This document shows positions 60,697 through 64,000 of a stretch of DNA of 64,000 bases, piece after piece. The notes under the pieces are model-generated. The model was not told where the DNA came from. It did no database searches and was given only the letters and a program-made list of their open reading frames with translations. The stretch is from G963663365 sp963663365 (GTDB lineage: Bacteria; Hinthialibacterota; Hinthialibacteria; Hinthialibacterales; G963663365). Both the position numbers and the translations under genes were made by a program. The stretch covers positions 62,001-126,000 of the forward strand of contig CAXXIH010000002.1 of NCBI GenBank assembly GCA_963663365.2, given 5' to 3'. Within the stretch, counting starts at the first letter, position 1. Every line of letters begins with the position of its first letter.

Positions 60697-63333
60697 TTAT
60701 TCATTCGAGGATATTCCGCCGTCCAAATAGCAGATGGCGGAACGTTTCAGGCTATCGGCCAAAAAGCGGATTTTCCGCCCATCTTCCATACGCTTTGTGT
60801 CGATAACTCTGACTGCATGCTCTAATTTAGCAGCCTCGGGAACAAGCGTAGCCAGGCAATTGGGCATGCTTTCCAAAATCTCTTCACGTATAAAATTGCC
60901 CTGTTTATGGGGGAAAAGCGCAAAATAGAGAATTTCCATCTCCACTAAGTTGTTGAAGAAATGCGTTCCGAGGGAAACATCCGGGATTAAATCATCCCGC
61001 ATTGCTACGACTTCGCATAAAATGGAAATGGTATTGATTTCGCCAAAGGAGACGGGCACTCCCAATGTGGGAGTTGTGGTCCCCCAGCGTCCGGGGCCGA
61101 TCAACATCATGGATGACGGCGGCCGGGATTCTTTAAGATGAGTGAGTTTTCCGATTAAACGGGCGATGGAATAGCGGTCCCGCTCCGGCAATTGACCGTA
61201 TATGGAAGGAACAACATATACAATCCGATCGACGGTTTGCGCCAAACCGGATCCGACAACAGCACCATAGGCTTTTAGTACGATATCATCTTCCGAGAGG
61301 TCTTGAGGCGGATGAGGAGCAGGAATGGCACCTTTAATTTGGAATGGACGGCATTGCAGGAGATTGATTTTCCAATCGCCATGTTCGGAACGGTTGGCTG
61401 TAAATTCGATATCGACAGGGTGTTGATATCCGTGCTGCAATGCGGCGAGCATGTCTTTTATATCGGGAACGACATTACTTTTCGATAAAAGATCATCAAG
61501 CGAAAGCACATGATAATTTCTTCCGCTTTCGGAACCACGGGTGATGAACGAAAGAGCCTGGTCGGGGCAGATGAATTCATTTTGGGGAAGACCGGGGCTC
61601 TCATCGATTACATCGGTAAACGGTTTGGTTACGGGACGACTCTCGCGGATATCCAGCAGATCGACTTTGCGTTGTGTAAAACGGCGGATTTCATCTTCAC
61701 CGGATTCAGGACGCAGGAGGGGAGCACTCAGAGCAACAACGCGTGTGTAGTCGTCATCATTACGCTCCACGGCACGGGTTCCGAGACCAAATACAAGGCG
61801 CATAACCCCATCTTCGGGATCAATGGCATCGCTCCAAACAAATGGGTTAAATGAAATCCCCACGCCTGCGATCTGCGGGTAGAAATAATTGCCGTATCGT
61901 CCGCCCGAAACCCGTTGGACAAGCAATGCCATCTGCTCATCGGTATCGAGCAAACCACGTTGCGCTCGATATGTGAGAGCCTCACGGCTCATGCTGCTGG
62001 CATAGATCGATTTGACCGCACGCTGAAAGATATCCAGGCGGTGCTCACGGGATTTTTGGTTGACGCAGAAGAGGCTTTCATATTTCCCCGCAAATGTGTT
62101 GCCGAAGTTATCTTCCAGCAGACTACTGGAGCGTACAACAATCGGGGATTGCCCGAAGTAATCCAGCATGTCTTCGAAGCGCTTGAGGATGTAATCCGGA
62201 AATTCCCCATTAAGAATCCGGTTACGGGCTTCATCGGTAAAATCGAGGAAGGTATCGGGATTTTTTTGTTTGTTACGTACCCACCAACAATCATTCAAAA
62301 CAAGGTAGGTATAAAAAACTTCAGAACCGATATAAAAGGAGTCGTGGGCTTCTAGGACATTCGCCCAATACGGGCTTTTGGTGCGAAGTATGGCGCGGGA
62401 AAGCAGCATCCCGGCCGCTTTGCCGCCGATGTATCCGGTACCGATCATACGCTTGCGAAGTTGCAGGACTTCGGCGAGGGTGAGGTATTTTTTGGCCAAG
62501 CGGAGCATTCGTTTGTCACGCGAAAAGGCCATCCACAAGAGATGGTGAAATACCTCTTTGACTTTGTCATCAGGACATTCACCGCGATTATGGGCTTTAA
62601 GGATTTCTTCAGCTTCCATAAAGACGCGGTTCCAAACGCCCATGCGGTAACGTGTGTATTCCAATCCCAGCCAGGGCGATGAATTGAGGATTTCGGCCAC
62701 ATGGGCGCTTTGAGCAACAGGCTCGAAACGGTCCTCGTTCCATTTGTGGAGGAGGTAAATGGAATCGGAGAAACGTCCATCAACCTTTTTAGGTTGAACA
62801 TATAGAGCGTCATCATGCCGATAGACATCAATTAAAAGCTGCGTGGTATCGGCAATCGGCGCGGCGGCATGAAGGGAATGATAATTTCGGATGACAGCGA
62901 AATAGGCGAGTGTCTCCAACTTGCGCAAATAGGGGCAAGTCAGCATAAAGAAATTGCCGATCATGCGGTCGCTGTAGCAATCCAGGGCGAGTTCGGATAG
63001 TGAATCAAAAACATAGCAGCCACCCTGTCCGTTCTTGCGTATAACGTTATGGACGTGAGTAATGAATTGTTCGAAACCGTCACCGGGCCGCAAATGATGG
63101 ACTTCCAGATTTTCGGCGCTTTCGATTAGCGGTTTGCCCCGTGCAAATTGGAAGTAAATTAGTTTTTGTTTGGTCTTAAGCGCATGTTGGACAAACGGCT
63201 CGACGAAGGCACCGTAATCCTCAATATCGCCGACATGCCAGACAACATTGTCTCCGGGCAAAATGCCTTCCAGCACACGATCCAAGCCAGGGAGGCCAGT
63301 GCTTAATTGAGTATTGCTTTCCATATCAGACAT
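60697..63333 (-). CDS. KaiC-like (P-loop-less) domain fused to a PEP/pyruvate-binding ATP-grasp domain, paralogue B
   Basis: 878 residues with the same domain order as the convergent gene 13 bases away: STGLPGLDRVLEGILPGDNV, a replaced Walker A loop (HVGDIEDYGAFV), Walker B-like CYVFDSLSELALD, then the ATP-grasp part (GTGYIGGKAAGMLLSRAIL, PIVVRSSSLLEDNFGNTFAG, DEQMALLVQRVSGGRYGNYF, GLGTRAVERNDDDY, INLLQCRPFQ) and the shared C-terminus (LIGPGRWGTTTPTLGV, SLGTHFFNNLVEMEI). The sequences are clearly paralogous but well diverged, which suggests an old duplication and perhaps a heteromeric pair. No phospho-histidine domain. A TATAAT box lies 38-43 bases upstream of the start. Confidence 0.75.
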   Translation of the reverse strand: MSDMESNTQLSTGLPGLDRVLEGILPGDNVVWHVGDIEDYGAFVEPFVQHALKTKQKLIYFQFARGKPLIESAENLEVHHLRPGDGFEQFITHVHNVIRKNGQGGCYVFDSLSELALDCYSDRMIGNFFMLTCPYLRKLETLAYFAVIRNYHSLHAAAPIADTTQLLIDVYRHDDALYVQPKKVDGRFSDSIYLLHKWNEDRFEPVAQSAHVAEILNSSPWLGLEYTRYRMGVWNRVFMEAEEILKAHNRGECPDDKVKEVFHHLLWMAFSRDKRMLRLAKKYLTLAEVLQLRKRMIGTGYIGGKAAGMLLSRAILRTKSPYWANVLEAHDSFYIGSEVFYTYLVLNDCWWVRNKQKNPDTFLDFTDEARNRILNGEFPDYILKRFEDMLDYFGQSPIVVRSSSLLEDNFGNTFAGKYESLFCVNQKSREHRLDIFQRAVKSIYASSMSREALTYRAQRGLLDTDEQMALLVQRVSGGRYGNYFYPQIAGVGISFNPFVWSDAIDPEDGVMRLVFGLGTRAVERNDDDYTRVVALSAPLLRPESGEDEIRRFTQRKVDLLDIRESRPVTKPFTDVIDESPGLPQNEFICPDQALSFITRGSESGRNYHVLSLDDLLSKSNVVPDIKDMLAALQHGYQHPVDIEFTANRSEHGDWKINLLQCRPFQIKGAIPAPHPPQDLSEDDIVLKAYGAVVGSGLAQTVDRIVYVVPSIYGQLPERDRYSIARLIGKLTHLKESRPPSSMMLIGPGRWGTTTPTLGVPVSFGEINTISILCEVVAMRDDLIPDVSLGTHFFNNLVEMEILYFALFPHKQGNFIREEILESMPNCLATLVPEAAKLEHAVRVIDTKRMEDGRKIRFLADSLKRSAICYLDGGISSNE

Positions 63334-63370
63334 AAGATCACAAATCCACCGATATTATGTGATAGAGAAG

Positions 63371-63376
63371 ATTATA
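63371..63376 (-). promoter_or_regulatory. Candidate -10 box for paralogue B
   Basis: TATAAT on the minus strand, about 38 bases ahead of the ATG; the -35 region (TATCTG at 17 bases) is poor. Confidence 0.35.
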
Positions 63377-63399
63377 CCTTAGATTGGTGTTGGCAGATA

Positions 63400-63860
63400 C
63401 GTCCACCCGCGCGGCGTGACCGCCGTGGACATAACGGCTAACGCCGCCCGGATTAAAGGCAGCCGGTGCGCGCATACGCGCGGCCCGGGCACCCCCGTAG
63501 GCAAGACGCCTACCGGCCCACGCCGGGGACCCTCCGTTGGCATGACAGCTAACGCCTCACGATTTCGGAGTGTGTGGGAAGGAATTAGTAGATCAGCACC
63601 CAGCAATGCGATTCCGTTTATCCATTTGAATCACGAAAGCGCGAAAGGGGCACGAAGGGCACGAAAGAACCCCTCCCTAGCCCTCCCCGTAAACTGGGCG
63701 GGAATAAGGCTCTTGTGCTGGCGCACCCGGACAAGCGAGTTGTCTGGGCCACCCTATGGAGGGAGTTGGTGGATGAGTAGATACATATGTATGCTTAGCA
63801 AACAGCGGCTCATCAGGAGATTCGCCCTCCCTCTGGTTATTCACAAGACAGAGTTTTGAA
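63400..63860 (-). repeat. Array of repeat modules in reverse orientation
   Basis: Inverted modules: CGCGGCGTGACCGCCGTGGA, GGTGCGCGCATACGCGCGGC, GGGCACCCCCGTAGGCAAG, GCTAACGCCTCACGATTTC, GAATTAGTAGATCAGCACCC, AATCACGAAAGCGCGAAAGG with GGCACGAAGGGCACGAAAG, and CAGCGGCTCATCAGGAGATTC. It ends with GAGTTTTGAATCAAG near 63850, a decayed form of the inverted end seen at 18852 and 49100. A 147-codon frame here is repeat translation, not a gene. Confidence 0.75.
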
Positions 63861-63886
63861 TCAAGTTTTAATAAGAATCACACCGC

Positions 63887-64000
63887 TCAATAAGCCTTGT
63901 CCCAGTCGGGCTCGATGTTTTCAGCGATTGCATCCGAAATATAGAAATCGGTACGCAAAGTCTGATGAATTGAAGTCGGCAGCAAAGGAGTTACCGGACC
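63887..64000 (-). CDS. C-terminal end of an unidentified protein (runs off the window)
   Basis: The last 37 codons of a minus-strand gene, ending with TGA at 63887-63889. The readable peptide is soluble-looking (GPVTPLLPTSIHQTLRTDF, then YISDAIAENIEPDWDKAY). I do not recognise the family from this fragment. The repeat array at 63.4-63.9 kb lies directly downstream, as seen for other genes here. Confidence 0.55.
   Translation of the reverse strand, partial: GPVTPLLPTSIHQTLRTDFYISDAIAENIEPDWDKAY

Noticed and set aside
63416..63859. 147-codon open frame in the 63.4-63.9 kb repeat array
   Set aside because: Its translation repeats peptides (GTPVGKT, MTANASRF) seen wherever repeat modules are translated, so it is not a gene.

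Overview
The window is 64 kb of bacterial chromosome with a base composition near 50% GC, mostly isolated genes or short operons, and no rRNA or tRNA gene that I can see. The gene set suggests an uncultured lineage near the PVC group, such as Hydrogenedentota or Sumerlaeota, but this is inferred from gene style and not from a phylogenetic marker. The markers of style are solitary secreted pseudopilins, twin-arginine Gfo/Idh/MocA oxidoreductases, a ceramidase-like protein, an ASPIC/UnbV FG-GAP protein, a sialidase and an AGE-family epimerase.

Layout. 1-3.5 kb: sugar kinase end, ceramidase-like protein, class III aminotransferase. 3.7-9.7 kb: hybrid histidine kinase and a chemoreceptor. 9.8-12.9 kb: DeoR regulator, pseudopilin, frameshifted oxidoreductase. 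13-19.9 kb: a five-gene operon (Tat oxidoreductase, TolB-like propeller, lipoprotein, AlgI-type O-acyltransferase, AlgJ-type SGNH protein), then an esterase. 19.9-21.7 kb: repeat array. 21.7-25.9 kb: Cys-rich small protein, FG-GAP protein, pseudopilin, sialidase. 26.2-30.2 kb: alcohol dehydrogenase, aldehyde dehydrogenase, glutamine-synthetase-like operon. 31-37 kb: epimerase, pseudopilin, secreted TIM-barrel-like protein, Tat oxidoreductase. 37-38.6 kb: repeat array that has cut off a pseudopilin gene. 38.8-43.1 kb: BlaI-type repressor and a giant M56 (BlaR1-like) sensor protease. 43.1-43.6 kb: a candidate small RNA and a parS site. 43.6-46.4 kb: oxidoreductase and a membrane-anchored protein. 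46.4-49.1 kb: repeats and an IS1634-family element flanked by a 190-bp duplication. 49.2-58 kb: nitrogen block (carB, gdhA, an NrpR-like regulator, a TPR protein, a second glutamate dehydrogenase). 58-63.3 kb: two convergent paralogues that join a KaiC-like domain without a P-loop to a PEP-synthase ATP-grasp domain. 63.9 kb to the end: a partial gene.

The strongest non-coding signals are as follows. (1) A perfect 16-bp parS lies at 43356. (2) A modular hairpin repeat family points one way in every cluster left of 38.3 kb and the other way in every cluster right of 46.4 kb, so parS lies in the interval where the polarity changes. (3) The IS1634 element has the long target duplication expected of its family. 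(4) A 116-bp miniature element with an 8-bp target duplication is nested in one repeat. (5) Operator-like palindromes lie in front of the blaI, deoR and nrpR genes.

The best candidates for undescribed biology are the paired KaiC-like/PEP-synthase proteins, the M56 protease with a tandem beta-repeat sensor, and the polar repeat family around parS.
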